DNA from: Aeromicrobium sp. 9AM
GTDB taxonomy: Bacteria; Actinomycetota; Actinomycetes; Propionibacteriales; Nocardioidaceae
Reading direction: 5' to 3'
Assembly: GCF_902506105.1 (NCBI RefSeq)
Contig: NZ_LR733304.1
Span: 372,001 to 436,000 of the forward strand
Length of the DNA: 64,000 bases
Below the pieces are notes generated by a model that worked only from the letters and a program-made list of their open reading frames with translations, was not told where the DNA came from and did not search any database. Within the stretch, counting starts at the first letter, position 1; each line of letters begins with the position of its first letter. Of the stretch, positions 19,081 to 28,802 are shown one piece after another. Made by a program: the position numbers and the translations under genes.

Positions 19081-19566
19081 ATGACTTTTGTTGTCGGCGA
19101 AACCGTTGTCTATCCCAATCACGGCGCTGCAGTCATCGAGGACATCGAGACCCGGACGATCAAGGGCGAGGAGCGTGAATACCTCGTACTGCGCATCGTC
19201 TCGCAGAACGACCTGGTCGTTCGCGTTCCCGCGTGCAACCTTGATCTTGTCGGAGTTCGCGACGTCGTCGACGAAGCAGGGCTTGAGCGGGTTTTCGGAG
19301 TTCTCCGTGCCGAGCACGTCGAGGAGCCGACCAACTGGTCTCGGCGCTACAAGGCAAACCTCGAGAAGCTGCACTCCGGTGACGTGCTCAAGGTCGCCGA
19401 GGTCGTACGCGACCTGTGGCGCCGCGATCACGAGCGCGGACTGTCGGCCGGTGAGAAGCGGATGCTGGCCAAGGCTCGCCAGATCCTGGTCTCCGAGCTC
19501 GCGCTCGCCGAGAAGACCAACGAGGACAAGGCCGAGACCCGTCTCGACGAGGTCCTCGCGTCCTGA
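19081..19566 (+). CDS. carD: RNA-polymerase-binding regulator CarD
   Basis: 161 residues, standard for CarD. The N-terminal Tudor-like RNAP-interaction domain ([19 protein letters not shown]) binds the beta subunit; the C-terminal helical domain (residues about 60-161, with [16 protein letters not shown] and the wedge tryptophan region) contacts promoter DNA and stabilises open complexes, especially at rRNA promoters. Start ATG 19081 is preceded by AGGAAAGG at 19063-19070 and by TAGACT at 19049-19054, so this gene, unlike many here, has a leader and ribosome-binding site. A strong terminator follows. Confidence 0.97.
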   Translation: MTFVVGETVVYPNHGAAVIEDIETRTIKGEEREYLVLRIVSQNDLVVRVPACNLDLVGVRDVVDEAGLERVFGVLRAEHVEEPTNWSRRYKANLEKLHSGDVLKVAEVVRDLWRRDHERGLSAGEKRMLAKARQILVSELALAEKTNEDKAETRLDEVLAS

Positions 19567-19580
19567 TCTGAACCCCGTAC

Positions 19581-19611
19581 GAAGCCCCCGACTCATCGAG
19601 TCGGGGGCTTC
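19581..19611 (+). terminator. Strong hairpin terminator of carD
   Basis: GAAGCCCCCGACTC (19581-19594), loop ATC, GAGTCGGGGGCTTC (19598-19611): a perfect 14-bp stem starting 15 bases after the carD stop. No long U-tract. Confidence 0.9.
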
Positions 19612-19629
19612 GTCGTGTCATGAGTGGGG

Positions 19630-19711
19630 GCGGTGAGCTAGGGCCCAGTTGGGCGATCGGTGTGGGCCCTAGGTCACCGCTCAAGGGTGACGGTGGGCCC
19701 TAGGTCACCGC
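19630..19711. repeat. 31-bp-period repeat block 3 (one direct copy, two inverted)
   Basis: A forward core GCGGTGAGCTAGGGCCCA (19630-19647, one change from block 1) faces two inverted cores at 19663-19680 and 19694-19711, 31 bp apart. The same layout as block 2, here between convergent carD and ispF and ending 6 bases before the ispF stop. This is the place where ispD lies in mycobacteria. Confidence 0.88.
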
Positions 19712-19717
19712 CCAGGG

Positions 19718-20194
19718 TCAGAGGGGGACGACGAGGGCGGTGGCGATCGCGGCGATGCCTTCGCCGCGGCCGGTGAGGCCGAGGCCGTCGGTCGTCGTCG
19801 CCGAGACGCTGACCGGGGCGCCGAGCGCGTCGCTGAGCACGCGCTGCGCCTGGCCGCGCCGCGGGCCGATCTTGGGGAAGTTGCCGATGACCTGGACCGA
19901 GGCGTTGCCGACCCGCCAGCCGTGGTCGCGCAGACGCTGCTCGATCTCGACCAGGAAGTCGACCCCGGAAGCGGCCGCCCACTCGGGCTCGCCGGTGCCG
20001 AACATGCCGCCGATGTCGCCCAGGCCAGCGGCGCCGAGTGCCGCGTCGACGAGGGCGTGGGCTGCGCAGTCGCCATCGGAGTGGCCTTCGAGGCCCTGCT
20101 CCTCGCCGGGCCAGAGGAGGCCCGCGAGCCACATCGGGCGTCCGGGCACGAGCCGATGGACGTCGGTGCCGATGCCGATGCGCGCAGATGTCAC
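19718..20194 (-). CDS. ispF: 2-C-methyl-D-erythritol 2,4-cyclodiphosphate synthase IspF
   Basis: 158 residues from GTG 20194, the typical length; the reading frame extends further upstream but that part is not family-like. IspF makes MEcPP in the MEP isoprenoid pathway. Zinc ligands are visible in GTDVHRL and [13 protein letters not shown]. The segments [14 protein letters not shown] and [15 protein letters not shown], the C-terminal [21 protein letters not shown], are hallmarks. A CATGAT box 6 bases before the GTG suggests a leaderless message. ispD, its usual partner, is not adjacent. Confidence 0.96.
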   Translation of the reverse strand: MTSARIGIGTDVHRLVPGRPMWLAGLLWPGEEQGLEGHSDGDCAAHALVDAALGAAGLGDIGGMFGTGEPEWAAASGVDFLVEIEQRLRDHGWRVGNASVQVIGNFPKIGPRRGQAQRVLSDALGAPVSVSATTTDGLGLTGRGEGIAAIATALVVPL

Positions 20195-20250
20195 AGGTCG
20201 ATCATGCCGTACGTCCGGCGGCGCTAGGAGTTGCGCGGGAGGATGGGGGA

Positions 20251-21744
20251 GTGACAACCCGGCGGTCGATCCTCAGCGGACTGCTCGCGGCGACCGCGGC
20301 GATCGCGGCGAGCGAAGGCCTGGCGGCCCTGTTCAACCTGCGCGAGTCGCCGGTGCTGGCCGTCGGCCAGTCGGTCATCAAGCTCACGCCCGGGCCGATC
20401 GCGGAGCGCATCATCAGCGTGGTCGGCCACGCCGACAAGCCACTGGCGGTGTCAAGCGTGGTGGTCGCCATCCTGCTGCTGGGTGCGCTCGTCGGCCTGT
20501 GGTGGCCCCGACCTCGGGCGTATGCCGTGGTGGGCGCCCTCGTCGTGCTCGCGTCGGCTGCGGTGCTGGCGCGTCCGCACGGTGACTCGGGCGGAGTGCT
20601 GGCCAGCGTGGCGGCGGGCGCAGTGGTGATCGGCGTGCTGCACCTGCTCCGGCAACAGCCCCAGCACACGGTGGACGAGTCCCGCCGCACGTTCCTTCGT
20701 ACGTCCGCGGTCATCGCCGTCGCCGCGATCATCGTCGGATCAGCCGGTGAGGTCCTCGCGTCGCGCCATCGCCGGCGGCAGGCACTGGAGCGCATACGGG
20801 CAGCGCTGAAAGTTCCGGCGAGCCGGGTGCCGGCACCGGAGGGAGCCGACCTGGCGGTCGAGGGCCAGGGCGGGTGGCTGACGAGCAATCGCGACTTCTA
20901 CCGGATCGACACGGCGCTGTCGCCGCCGCTGGTCAATCCCGAGGGCTGGACCCTGCGCATCCACGGGATGGTCGACAAGGAGCTGACGCTGACCTACCAG
21001 GACCTGCTCGACCGGGGTCTCGAGCACGAGTGGATCACGATCTGTTGCGTATCCAATCCGGTCGGCGGCGACCTGATCGGCAACACGGTGTGGGGTGGCG
21101 TGCCGATCAAGGGCATCCTCGACGAGGTCGGGATCCAGGCCGGCGCGGACGCCCTGCTGTCGACGTCCGACGACGGCTGGACGTGCGGCACGCCGCTCGA
21201 AGCCCTGACCGACGGTCGCAACGCGCTGCTGGCGCTGACCATGAACGGCGAGCCGTTGCCGATCCCGCACGGCTTCCCCGTACGCCAGGTGGTGCCCGGC
21301 CTGTACGGCTACGTCTCCGCGACGAAGTGGGTCGTCGACTGGGAGGTGACCCGGTTCGCCGACTTCAAGGCGTATTGGACGCAGCGCGGGTGGGGCGAGC
21401 GCGGGCCGGTCAAGACCGAGTCGCGCATCGACGTGCCGAAGGGTGGTGAGTCCCTCGACGCGGGCCGGACCACGATCGCGGGCGTCGCATGGGCGCAGCA
21501 CGTCGGCATCGACGGCGTCGAGGTCAGGGTCGACGGCGGCGAGTGGCAGAAGGCGACTCTCGGCACGGTCCCGAACGTCGACACCTGGGTGCAGTGGCGG
21601 CTGGAATGGAGCGCCGAGTCCGGTGATCACACGATCGAGGCCCGCGCCACGAACGTCAAGGGCGAGCCGCAGACCGACGAGAAGGCGGACGTGCTTCCTG
21701 ATGGTGCGACCGGCTACCCCAAGATCAGCGTCAAGGTGAAGTAG
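20251..21744 (+). CDS. Membrane-anchored molybdopterin-dependent oxidoreductase (sulfite-oxidase fold)
   Basis: 497 residues from GTG 20251 with a GGAGG-type site upstream. Residues 1-155 contain about four membrane helices, and two Tat-like twin-arginine motifs are present (TTRRSILSG at the start, SRRTFLRTS near residue 150). The catalytic domain follows (about 210-370) with the molybdenum-ligand cysteine region ITICCVSN and the [13 protein letters not shown] and [12 protein letters not shown] segments; residues 385-497 form the Ig-like dimerisation domain. It would act on the outer face of the membrane. Its substrate is unknown; sulfite or protein sulfoxides are known for relatives. Confidence 0.87.
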   Translation: MTTRRSILSGLLAATAAIAASEGLAALFNLRESPVLAVGQSVIKLTPGPIAERIISVVGHADKPLAVSSVVVAILLLGALVGLWWPRPRAYAVVGALVVLASAAVLARPHGDSGGVLASVAAGAVVIGVLHLLRQQPQHTVDESRRTFLRTSAVIAVAAIIVGSAGEVLASRHRRRQALERIRAALKVPASRVPAPEGADLAVEGQGGWLTSNRDFYRIDTALSPPLVNPEGWTLRIHGMVDKELTLTYQDLLDRGLEHEWITICCVSNPVGGDLIGNTVWGGVPIKGILDEVGIQAGADALLSTSDDGWTCGTPLEALTDGRNALLALTMNGEPLPIPHGFPVRQVVPGLYGYVSATKWVVDWEVTRFADFKAYWTQRGWGERGPVKTESRIDVPKGGESLDAGRTTIAGVAWAQHVGIDGVEVRVDGGEWQKATLGTVPNVDTWVQWRLEWSAESGDHTIEARATNVKGEPQTDEKADVLPDGATGYPKISVKVK

Positions 21745-21785
21745 TCCTTCGCTCGCAGAGCTCGCGCCCCCTACTCGCAGAGCTC

Positions 21786-21801
21786 GTGGGGGGACCCCCA
21801 C
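21786..21801. terminator. Short G/C hairpin between convergent genes
   Basis: GTGGGG, GGAC, CCCCAC (within 21786-21801, up to 7 bp of stem) lies between the molybdoenzyme gene and the convergent C39-like gene. It is a plausible bidirectional terminator. Confidence 0.5.
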
Positions 21802-21837
21802 CAGTCGGCCGCGGGCGGCCTCCTTAGGAACCGAGGG

Positions 21838-23079
21838 CTACCAACGGGCGGTGTCGGGTGGGAGTGCTCGCGTTGCGGGACGGATGACGTAGACGACACC
21901 GCCGCTGCCCTTGAGCCACGCTCGCTCGAACTGCGCCCGTGAGTAGATCCGCTTGACGGTGGAGTTGGTCGCCGCGGCCGGATCGTTGGCGATGACCCGT
22001 CCGCCAGCGGTGAACCCGCGGATCACCAGCAGGTGACCGGGCGTCGACGAGATCGGGGCGCCGTCGAGCCCGCCCTTGCTGAAGGCGATCGAGGCGACTA
22101 GCGGGATGCCGGCCTTGATGAACGCCTCCGCGTCGCGCAGGTTGTGCAGCCGGGTGACGAACGAGTCGAGGGAGTAGCGGCCCGCGTACGCGGTGTTGAA
22201 CGGCCAGTTGCCCGTGCCGTCATACGCATAGTCGAACGTGTCGCGCGCGGCGTGGTCGACGAAGCTGTCGGTGTAGGGCGACCACGAGTAGGACGCGGCG
22301 CTGGGCCCCTCGCCGAAGTAGCGCATGACCATCGAGGTCGACGTCGGCGAGCACCAGGCCTCGCCGCCTCCGCCCCATGCCGGGTACTCGCCGCGGTGGA
22401 TCATCTGCGATGAACGCGGGACGGCGAGCTCCTTGGTCGCGGTCATCGTCGTGGTGGTCGTCGTCGAGGGGGAACGGGTCAGGTAGTTGGCGGCGACGCC
22501 GTTGACGGCATAGACCGTCGGGCTGTCCATCGTGCCGCCCGGACGCAGCAGCTGCACCCGGATCTGCCAGCCCGTGAACGACTTGCCGGAGTTGGCGACG
22601 ATCGTGTCGGTCGAGAGCCTGGCGAGGTCATCGGACTGGCTCGAGTAGGACGACCTGCGGATGTTGGTGGTGTTGGCGGCCCAGCGCGCGACCGTGTCCC
22701 AGCTGCCGATCGTCGACCCGGAGCGCACGCGGACGAGGACACGGATCCACGAGCCCTTGGGCGCCGTCGCCTGCCACGACGGGATCAGGCTCTTCGCGGC
22801 GAACCCGGTCGACTTCCATGGCGAGGTCCAGTGGGCGGTGCGGTAGGTCTTGGCGCCGCCGGCAACCCGCGGGTCGTCGTACGTCATGACGGTCGTGCCC
22901 TTGCCCTGAGTGATCTTGCCGGGCTGGGCCGAGATGCCGGTGGACGTACCGGTGGCGAAGTCGGCGGTGCTGGTCCACCGCTCGAACGCCGTCGAGGTCG
23001 AGGCGGCGGTGGCAGGAACGGCCGGCAGGAGGGCGAGGCCGAGCAGGGTTGCGGCGGCAATGCGGGGAAGGTGGCGCAT
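21838..23079 (-). CDS. Secreted C39-like cysteine peptidase
   Basis: 413 residues. Signal peptide of about 25 residues (MRHLPRIAAATLLGLALLPA then VPATAA). Residues about 30-200 form a beta-sandwich-like domain; a Thr-rich linker (STTTTTTMT) leads to a papain-like C39 domain with catalytic Cys in GEAWCSPTSTSMVMRYF, His in TPGHLLVIRGF and Asn/Asp in VIANDPAA. Probably exported and active on peptides or the cell envelope. Divergent from the GH5 gene. TACCAT lies 6 bases before the ATG (23091-23086, reverse), pointing to leaderless transcription. Confidence 0.85.
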   Translation of the reverse strand: MRHLPRIAAATLLGLALLPAVPATAASTSTAFERWTSTADFATGTSTGISAQPGKITQGKGTTVMTYDDPRVAGGAKTYRTAHWTSPWKSTGFAAKSLIPSWQATAPKGSWIRVLVRVRSGSTIGSWDTVARWAANTTNIRRSSYSSQSDDLARLSTDTIVANSGKSFTGWQIRVQLLRPGGTMDSPTVYAVNGVAANYLTRSPSTTTTTTMTATKELAVPRSSQMIHRGEYPAWGGGGEAWCSPTSTSMVMRYFGEGPSAASYSWSPYTDSFVDHAARDTFDYAYDGTGNWPFNTAYAGRYSLDSFVTRLHNLRDAEAFIKAGIPLVASIAFSKGGLDGAPISSTPGHLLVIRGFTAGGRVIANDPAAATNSTVKRIYSRAQFERAWLKGSGGVVYVIRPATRALPPDTARW

Positions 23080-23225
23080 CGATACATGGTAGGCGAGTTT
23101 GGGACCAATGGGACTGGTGTGACAGCGCTGAGCTCCCGGGCGTACCTCCGCCGCGTGACCGCGAGCCTCCCGTGTCGTTAAAGTCCGGCATAAGCGGTGT
23201 CACTCCACACGATTGCGAGCTGACC

Positions 23226-25253
23226 ATGACGAGACCTCCGAGAGCTCTCCGCTTCCTCGCCGCGCCGGTGCTGATGATCGGCGCCACCCTGGTCTTCACA
23301 TCCGGGCCGGCGCAGGCCGCCGCAGCCGCCGCGACGATCAGGTATGTCGAGGTCGGTGCCGACTCGGCGACCCTGAAGCTCAGCTGGGACCACGTCGGCG
23401 GGACGATCGCCAGGTACGAGGTGCAGTACCGCAAGACCGGCACGACGATCTGGCACGCGAGCACCGCATCGACAGTCGGATCCACGTATGCCTCCAAGGT
23501 CGCGTACGTCCGCGGCCGGACGACCTACACCAAGCAGTTCCGCGCGACCGGGATCACGCCCGGCGGCTCGTACGACGTCACGGTGCGCACGTTCCCCAGG
23601 TCCGGCACTGCGAGCAACCGCGAGCTGTCGAAGGTCGCCGTCAGGACCAACCCCCAGCTGGGCGCCCTGTCGACGGCCGCCACGGAGACGGGTGGTCTCA
23701 CGGTCACCTGGCCGGCCTACGCGGCGACCCCGTTCCACCAGTACGACCTCTACCTCAGTGAGGGCAGCGCCAGTCCGGCGTGGAACACGCACAGGACGAC
23801 GATCGGCACGACCAGTCACACCTTCACGGGCCTCACCCCTGGCGCGACCTACACGGTCGGGGTGCGGGTCACCCAGTCGCAGGCCCGGCGCAACGACCGG
23901 CCGATCAAGTGGGTGCGCTCGCAGATGAGGACGGCCGTGCAGTCGATTCCGGTCCCGCCCGCCCTGCCGTCCGGAGAGCTGTTCCGATCGGAGGCGTCCT
24001 CGCCATTCGTCAGCACGACGACGGGCGCGCCGTTCGTGGCCAACGGCGTCAACATCAAGCGCACGGCCCTCAAGAGCGGCGGCGTGTGGCAGACCCCGTA
24101 CGTCGTCAAGGAGATCGAGGGGATGGGCGCGGCCGGGGCGCCGGCGTTCAACACGGTCCGGCTGGCGATGGACTGGCCGTACTTTCAGAAGCGGGTCGGC
24201 TCGTCGATCGTCATCGACACCGACGCGTTCGCGCAGCTCGACAGCATCATCGACGAGGCGGTCGAGCAGGGCCTGTACGTGATCCTCGACCCGATGCACC
24301 TCTCGAACATCGCGACGGCCTCGAACCCCAACTCGGCCATCTGCCGGGAGGATCCGGTCATGGCCGGCGCCCACAAGGGCATCCCGGCCTGGGCCTGGAC
24401 CAAGGTCGGAGCGACGCCGGGCACCTCGTGCGAGTCGAGCACCACATGGGACGGACTGGTCGACGACGCTCTCGGCCTGCAGGAGACCGCCGACTACCTG
24501 AAGTTCGTCCTCAACCGTTATGACGGCTCCACCAGTCGGGGTAAACACGTCATCGCCGTCGACCTGGTCAACGAGCCGGCCGCCGACGGCACCACGGCGG
24601 TCGACCGCACGCAGAAGCTCATCGACACCGTGTACGGACCGTGGCTCGCGCCGACCGGCAGCAAGTCGCTGCGCGCCACCGACCCGGACAAGATCCTGAT
24701 CGTCACGCCGGTCGCCGGGAGCGGATCACTCGTCGGGGTCGACCTGGCCAAGGTGGCGAAGCCCAACGTGGTGATGACGTTCCATGACTACTTCGGCCAG
24801 GCCACCGGGACCGACGCGACGTACGGGATCGGCTACTCCTCCAGCGGCTACGCGACCAAGAAGGAGGACACCGACCAGACGAGCAGCAGTGCGATGGGCG
24901 GCACCTACGTCCCGTACGACCTGGCCGCCAAGGCGTACGCGACCCGCAAGGCCGAGCACACCACCTTCGTCCAGAACGCCGTCAACGTCGCGGCGGCCGC
25001 CGGGATGCCGCTGTTCGTGGGGGAGTACGGCATCGTCAACCCCTGCAACGGCGGCAGCCTGGCCGCCTCGACGCACTACTCGCAGGACACCAACGCGATC
25101 TACAACAGCCTGGGACTGTCGCGAACCGTGTGGGCGAACGGCTGGTGGGACGACATGTCGATCTGGTGGCGTGAGTCCACGCCGTGCGGGACCGTCACCC
25201 ACGGCAGCTACTTCCCGTACGCGGCCGACCTGACGAGCGGCGTGACCCGATAG
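23226..25253 (+). CDS. Secreted GH5-family glycoside hydrolase with fibronectin III domains
   Basis: 675 residues from ATG 23226, with a signal peptide (FLAAPVLMIGATLVFTSGPA then QAA). Two fibronectin type III repeats (about 35-140 and 140-245, each ending near TVGVRV/VTVRTF) precede a GH5 (beta/alpha)8 domain (about 255-675). The acid/base Glu is in VDLVNEPAADG and the nucleophile Glu in FVGEYGIVNP. Endoglucanase/mannanase-type activity on polysaccharide is likely. There is no cellulose-binding module. It is divergent from the C39-like gene, so the pair may work together outside the cell. Confidence 0.88.
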   Translation: MTRPPRALRFLAAPVLMIGATLVFTSGPAQAAAAAATIRYVEVGADSATLKLSWDHVGGTIARYEVQYRKTGTTIWHASTASTVGSTYASKVAYVRGRTTYTKQFRATGITPGGSYDVTVRTFPRSGTASNRELSKVAVRTNPQLGALSTAATETGGLTVTWPAYAATPFHQYDLYLSEGSASPAWNTHRTTIGTTSHTFTGLTPGATYTVGVRVTQSQARRNDRPIKWVRSQMRTAVQSIPVPPALPSGELFRSEASSPFVSTTTGAPFVANGVNIKRTALKSGGVWQTPYVVKEIEGMGAAGAPAFNTVRLAMDWPYFQKRVGSSIVIDTDAFAQLDSIIDEAVEQGLYVILDPMHLSNIATASNPNSAICREDPVMAGAHKGIPAWAWTKVGATPGTSCESSTTWDGLVDDALGLQETADYLKFVLNRYDGSTSRGKHVIAVDLVNEPAADGTTAVDRTQKLIDTVYGPWLAPTGSKSLRATDPDKILIVTPVAGSGSLVGVDLAKVAKPNVVMTFHDYFGQATGTDATYGIGYSSSGYATKKEDTDQTSSSAMGGTYVPYDLAAKAYATRKAEHTTFVQNAVNVAAAAGMPLFVGEYGIVNPCNGGSLAASTHYSQDTNAIYNSLGLSRTVWANGWWDDMSIWWRESTPCGTVTHGSYFPYAADLTSGVTR

Positions 25254-25295
25254 CAAGCGTCGGGAGGCTGGGGCCGGAGCCGATAAGGTTGGCGC

Positions 25296-26708
25296 GTGGC
25301 ATTCCAGCTCTATGACACTGCGTCCCGGCAGATCCAGCCCCTCGTCCCGGTCCAGCCGGGACGAGTCTCGATCTACCACTGCGGGCTCACGGTGCAGGGT
25401 CCGCCGCACATCGGCCACATCCGCAAGGAGGTCGTGTTCGACGTCCTGCGGCGCTGGCTCGAGCGCTCCGGCTTCGCCGTCACGATCGTCGCGAACGTCA
25501 CCGACATCGACGACAAGATCCTGGCCAAGGGCGTCGAGCAGGACCGCCCGTGGTTCGCCGTGGCCTACGAGAACGAACGTGCCCTGCACGCCGCCTACGA
25601 GGTGCTCGGCTGCGTCCCTCCGACGTACGAGCCGCGCGCGACCGGCGTCGTGCCGGAGATGATCGAGATGATGCAGACCCTGATCGAGCGCGGTCACGCC
25701 TATGCCGCGGCTGATGGCTCGGGTGACGTCTACTTCGACGTACGTTCGTGGCCGTCGTACGGCGAGCTGTCCAACCAGAAGATCGACGACATGCAGGCCG
25801 CCGAGGACGCGCCGCCCGAGGGCAAGCGCGACGCCCGCGACTTCGCGCTCTGGAAGGGTCACAAGGCAGGCGACCCCGAGTCCGCCTCGTGGCCGACGCC
25901 GTGGGGCCGGGGCCGTCCGGGCTGGCACCTGGAGTGCTCGGCGATGGCGTCGAAGTTCCTCGGCGACGAGTTCGACATCCACGGCGGTGGCCTCGACCTG
26001 CGCTTCCCGCACCACGAGAACGAGCTCGCGCAGTCCCGCGCGGCCGGACAGCAGTTCGCCCGGCTCTGGATCCACAACGCGATGCTCAACCTCGCCGGCT
26101 CCAAGATGTCCAAGTCGGTCGGCAACACGCTGCTGGTCAGCGAGGTCGTCAAGCGCGTACGCCCGATCGACCTGCGCTACTACCTCGCCGCGTCGCACTA
26201 CCGGTCGATCGTCGAGTTCTCCGAGGAGTCGCTGGCCGAGGCCGCGACGGCGTTCCAGCGGATCGAGGGATTCGTCCGTCGTGCGGCTGAGGTCGTCGGC
26301 GAGGGCGAGCCGGGCGAGGTGCCGGCGGCGTTCGCCGAGGCGATGGACGACGACCTGTCGGTGCCGGCCGCCTTGGCGGTGCTGCAGGCCACGATCGGCG
26401 AGGGCAACAAGCTGCTGGCCGAGGGCAACAGTGCCGATCTCGCGGGCGTGCTGGCGAGCGTACGTTCGATGCTCGACGTGCTCGGTTTGGACCCACTGTC
26501 CCCGACGTGGGACCGTGGAGGTGACGATGCGGCGTACGCGCAGGCGATCGACTCCCTCGTGGGCGGCCTGCTGGAGCAGCGCCAGGAGGCGCGAGCCAGC
26601 AAGGACTACGCCGCGGCGGACCGAGTGCGTGACCAGCTCACGGCCGCCGGCATCGAGATCGAGGACACTCCGCAGGGCGCGAGATGGTCCGTGAAGGGCG
26701 ACAACTAG
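25296..26708 (+). CDS. cysS: Cysteinyl-tRNA synthetase
   Basis: 470 residues from GTG 25296, full length. Class I synthetase charging tRNA-Cys. The zinc ligands include the Cys of YHCG, the Cys of HLECSAMA and the His/Glu of HHENE. The HIGH signature is PHIGHIR and the KMSKS signature SKMSKSVGN. The C-terminal DALR-like helical domain closes the protein ([20 protein letters not shown]). TAAGGT (25284-25289) 6 bases before the GTG suggests leaderless transcription. rlmB follows after 2 bases, the standard actinobacterial pair. Confidence 0.97.
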   Translation: MAFQLYDTASRQIQPLVPVQPGRVSIYHCGLTVQGPPHIGHIRKEVVFDVLRRWLERSGFAVTIVANVTDIDDKILAKGVEQDRPWFAVAYENERALHAAYEVLGCVPPTYEPRATGVVPEMIEMMQTLIERGHAYAAADGSGDVYFDVRSWPSYGELSNQKIDDMQAAEDAPPEGKRDARDFALWKGHKAGDPESASWPTPWGRGRPGWHLECSAMASKFLGDEFDIHGGGLDLRFPHHENELAQSRAAGQQFARLWIHNAMLNLAGSKMSKSVGNTLLVSEVVKRVRPIDLRYYLAASHYRSIVEFSEESLAEAATAFQRIEGFVRRAAEVVGEGEPGEVPAAFAEAMDDDLSVPAALAVLQATIGEGNKLLAEGNSADLAGVLASVRSMLDVLGLDPLSPTWDRGGDDAAYAQAIDSLVGGLLEQRQEARASKDYAAADRVRDQLTAAGIEIEDTPQGARWSVKGDN

Positions 26709-26710
26709 AC

Positions 26711-27655
26711 ATGCCAGGCAACAGCAAGCGCAAGGGCGCGATCAAGAAGACCGGCAAGGGCAACCCCACCGCCGGCTCGGGTGGCCGCCGCCGCCAGGGG
26801 CTCGAGGGCAAGGGCCCGACCCCGCGCGCGGAGGACCGCCCCAACCACAAGATCTACAAGATGAAGAATGCCGCGCAGAAGCGCGAGCAGGCCAGGCCCA
26901 AGCGCAAGCAGGGCGACGCCGCCGAGTGGGTCGCGGGGCGCAACTCGGTGCTCGAGCTGCTCAAGGCGACCGTGCCGGTGCACGCGCTCTACGTCGCCGA
27001 GGGCACGGATCGCGACGAGAAGGTTCGCGAGATCTTCAAGCTCGCCGCCGAGCAGCACGTCAGCCTGCTCGAGATCGGCCGCATCGAGCTCGACAAGCTC
27101 ACCGGCGGAGCGGTGCACCAGGGCATCGCGGCCAAGCTCAACGCGTACGAGTACGCCAACCCGCAGGACCTGCTCGAGCTCGCCGCCGAGCGTGACGAGC
27201 CGGCCCTGATCGTGATGCTCGACGGCGTCACCGATCCCCGCAACCTCGGCGCGATCATCCGCTCCGCATCCGGGTTCGGCGCGCACGGCGTCGTCATCCC
27301 CGAGCGCCGCGCCGCGCAGATCACCGCTGCGGCGTGGAAGACCTCGGCCGGTGCTGCCGCCCGGGTGCCCGTCGCCCGGGTCACCAACCTGACCCGCACG
27401 CTCAAGGATTTCCAGGACTCAGGCTGCATGGTCATCGGCCTCGCCGCCGACGGCACGGTCGACATCGCGCAGTCGCAGATGGTCGACGGACCGGTCGTCG
27501 TCGTGATCGGCAGCGAGGGCAAGGGGCTGTCCCGCCTCGTCGGCGAGACGTGCGACGAGATCGTGTCGATCCCGATGTCGACGGGTCTCGAGAGCCTGAA
27601 CGCTGGGGTCGCTGCAGGCATTGCGCTCTACGCGATCGCCCAGGTCCGCGCCTAG
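26711..27655 (+). CDS. rlmB: 23S rRNA (guanosine-2'-O)-methyltransferase RlmB (SpoU family)
   Basis: 314 residues. An N-terminal, strongly basic extension of about 75 residues (KRKGAIKKTGKGN) typical of actinobacterial members probably binds RNA. A substrate-binding L30e-like domain (WVAGRNSVLELLKA) and the SPOUT domain follow: DPRNLGAIIRSA, IGSEGKGLSRL and IPMSTGLESLNAGVAAGI form the deep-trefoil knot that binds S-adenosylmethionine. It methylates a guanosine in the 23S rRNA peptidyl-transferase region. Cotranscribed with cysS. Confidence 0.95.
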   Translation: MPGNSKRKGAIKKTGKGNPTAGSGGRRRQGLEGKGPTPRAEDRPNHKIYKMKNAAQKREQARPKRKQGDAAEWVAGRNSVLELLKATVPVHALYVAEGTDRDEKVREIFKLAAEQHVSLLEIGRIELDKLTGGAVHQGIAAKLNAYEYANPQDLLELAAERDEPALIVMLDGVTDPRNLGAIIRSASGFGAHGVVIPERRAAQITAAAWKTSAGAAARVPVARVTNLTRTLKDFQDSGCMVIGLAADGTVDIAQSQMVDGPVVVVIGSEGKGLSRLVGETCDEIVSIPMSTGLESLNAGVAAGIALYAIAQVRA

Positions 27656-27656
27656 C

Positions 27657-27730
27657 GTCACCGCGATGTGGCGCCTGAACCACCACCCGCCTGCGCGTTC
27701 TTGGTGGTCGACCCGCCACATCGCGGTGAC
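27657..27730. terminator. Nested inverted repeat after rlmB
   Basis: GTCACCGCGATGTGGCG (27657-27673) pairs perfectly with 27714-27730, a 17-bp stem. An inner 7-bp arm pair ACCACCA (27679-27685) and TGGTGGT (27702-27708) adds a second stem. It begins 1 base after the rlmB stop. It is likely a terminator, and it contains GTCACCGC, also found in the 31-bp-period repeat. Confidence 0.75.
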
Positions 27731-27819
27731 TCACGTACACCGCTTGGGTTACGCGAAAGGACATCGTCCGGTATCTGGGCATGTCATGACGTGGCGCTGA
27801 GTCGCTCTACGGTCGAATC

Positions 27820-28779
27820 ATGGCTGCAACTCTGGACATCATCCATCTGCGTACGTTCGTCGCGATCGCCGAGTGCGGTGGCTTCGGGCGCGCGGCCATC
27901 GCGCTGCACATGAGCCAGCCCACCGTGAGCCAGCACGTGCGAGCGTTGGAGAAGCGGCTCGGCCAGCCCCTCGTCGAGAAGTCCGGGCGTGGCGTCAAGT
28001 TCACGCCGTCGGGGGAGAAGCTGTTGCTCGAGGCCCGCCGCATCCTCGGCGTGCACGACCAGGCGCTCGAACGCCTCGACGCGAGCCTGCCCCGCTCGAT
28101 CGTGATCGGCTCGACCGAGACCGCGGCCGACTCGATCCTGCCGGAGCTGCTGACGTCGATCCGCAGTGCATACCCCGACCACGCCGTGCAGTTCCACATC
28201 GACCGCTCCACGCAGATGGAGGAGGCGGTCGTCAAAGGCACGATCGACCTCGCCGTCACGATGGGGCTGGGCGCTGACCTGCCGGGCAACGAGGTCGGCC
28301 TGCTCCCGCTCAACTGGTACGCCTCGCCGGCGTTCGAAGCGCCCGCCGACGGAGATCCGTGGCCGCTTGTCGCATACGTCGAGCCGTGCGGCATGCGGCA
28401 ACGGGCGCTCGACGAGCTCGGCACCCGCGGCCACCACGTCGAGGTCGTCGCCGAGTCGACCAGCCTCGAGGGCGTCATCGCCGCGGCTCGAGCCGGACTG
28501 GGTGTCGCGGTGCTGCCGACCGCAGGCTCGGTCCCGTCGGGCCTCGAGGTGCGCCGTGACCTGCCGGATCTCGGCCAGATCAGCCTTCGCCTCGTGACCC
28601 GCAAGGGCCTCGACCGCGACATCGAGCAGACCGCGTTCACGGCTCTGCAGGAGTTCTACGCCGTCAAGCGTTACGTGCATCCCGTACGTTCTGACGCCCG
28701 ATTCATCGGCTCCGCCACTGAGTCATTGATCGGCTCCGCCGATGGGTTCCCATCCACAAACGTTGTTGGACTGGGCTGA
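27820..28779 (+). CDS. LysR-type transcriptional regulator
   Basis: 319 residues. The N-terminal helix-turn-helix is residues about 5-65 (HLRTFVAIAECGGFGRAAIALHMSQ region with TVSQHVRALEKRLGQPL), and the periplasmic-binding-like effector domain covers 90-295. Divergent control is not evident; it lies directly upstream of, and on the same strand as, the sulfur operon, so it is the natural candidate to control it, as CysB/Cbl do. The C-terminus holds a tandem IGSATESL/IGSADGF duplication (24-bp repeat at 28705-28740). TACGGT (27808-27813) is 6 bases before the ATG. Confidence 0.85.
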   Translation: MAATLDIIHLRTFVAIAECGGFGRAAIALHMSQPTVSQHVRALEKRLGQPLVEKSGRGVKFTPSGEKLLLEARRILGVHDQALERLDASLPRSIVIGSTETAADSILPELLTSIRSAYPDHAVQFHIDRSTQMEEAVVKGTIDLAVTMGLGADLPGNEVGLLPLNWYASPAFEAPADGDPWPLVAYVEPCGMRQRALDELGTRGHHVEVVAESTSLEGVIAAARAGLGVAVLPTAGSVPSGLEVRRDLPDLGQISLRLVTRKGLDRDIEQTAFTALQEFYAVKRYVHPVRSDARFIGSATESLIGSADGFPSTNVVGLG

Positions 28780-28795
28780 GGTTCCCCGGGAGAAT
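28766..28795 (+). promoter_or_regulatory. Promoter of sulfur operon 1
   Basis: TTGGAC (28766-28771), an 18-bp spacer and GAGAAT (28790-28795) end 7 bases before the ATG of the Cys-containing leader ORF. The promoter overlaps the last codons of the LysR gene. Confidence 0.5.
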
Positions 28796-28802
28796 GGACA
28801 CC

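Noticed and set aside
28705-28740. 24-bp tandem repeat in the LysR gene end
   Set aside because: Only two partial units, inside coding sequence; no regulatory meaning supported.
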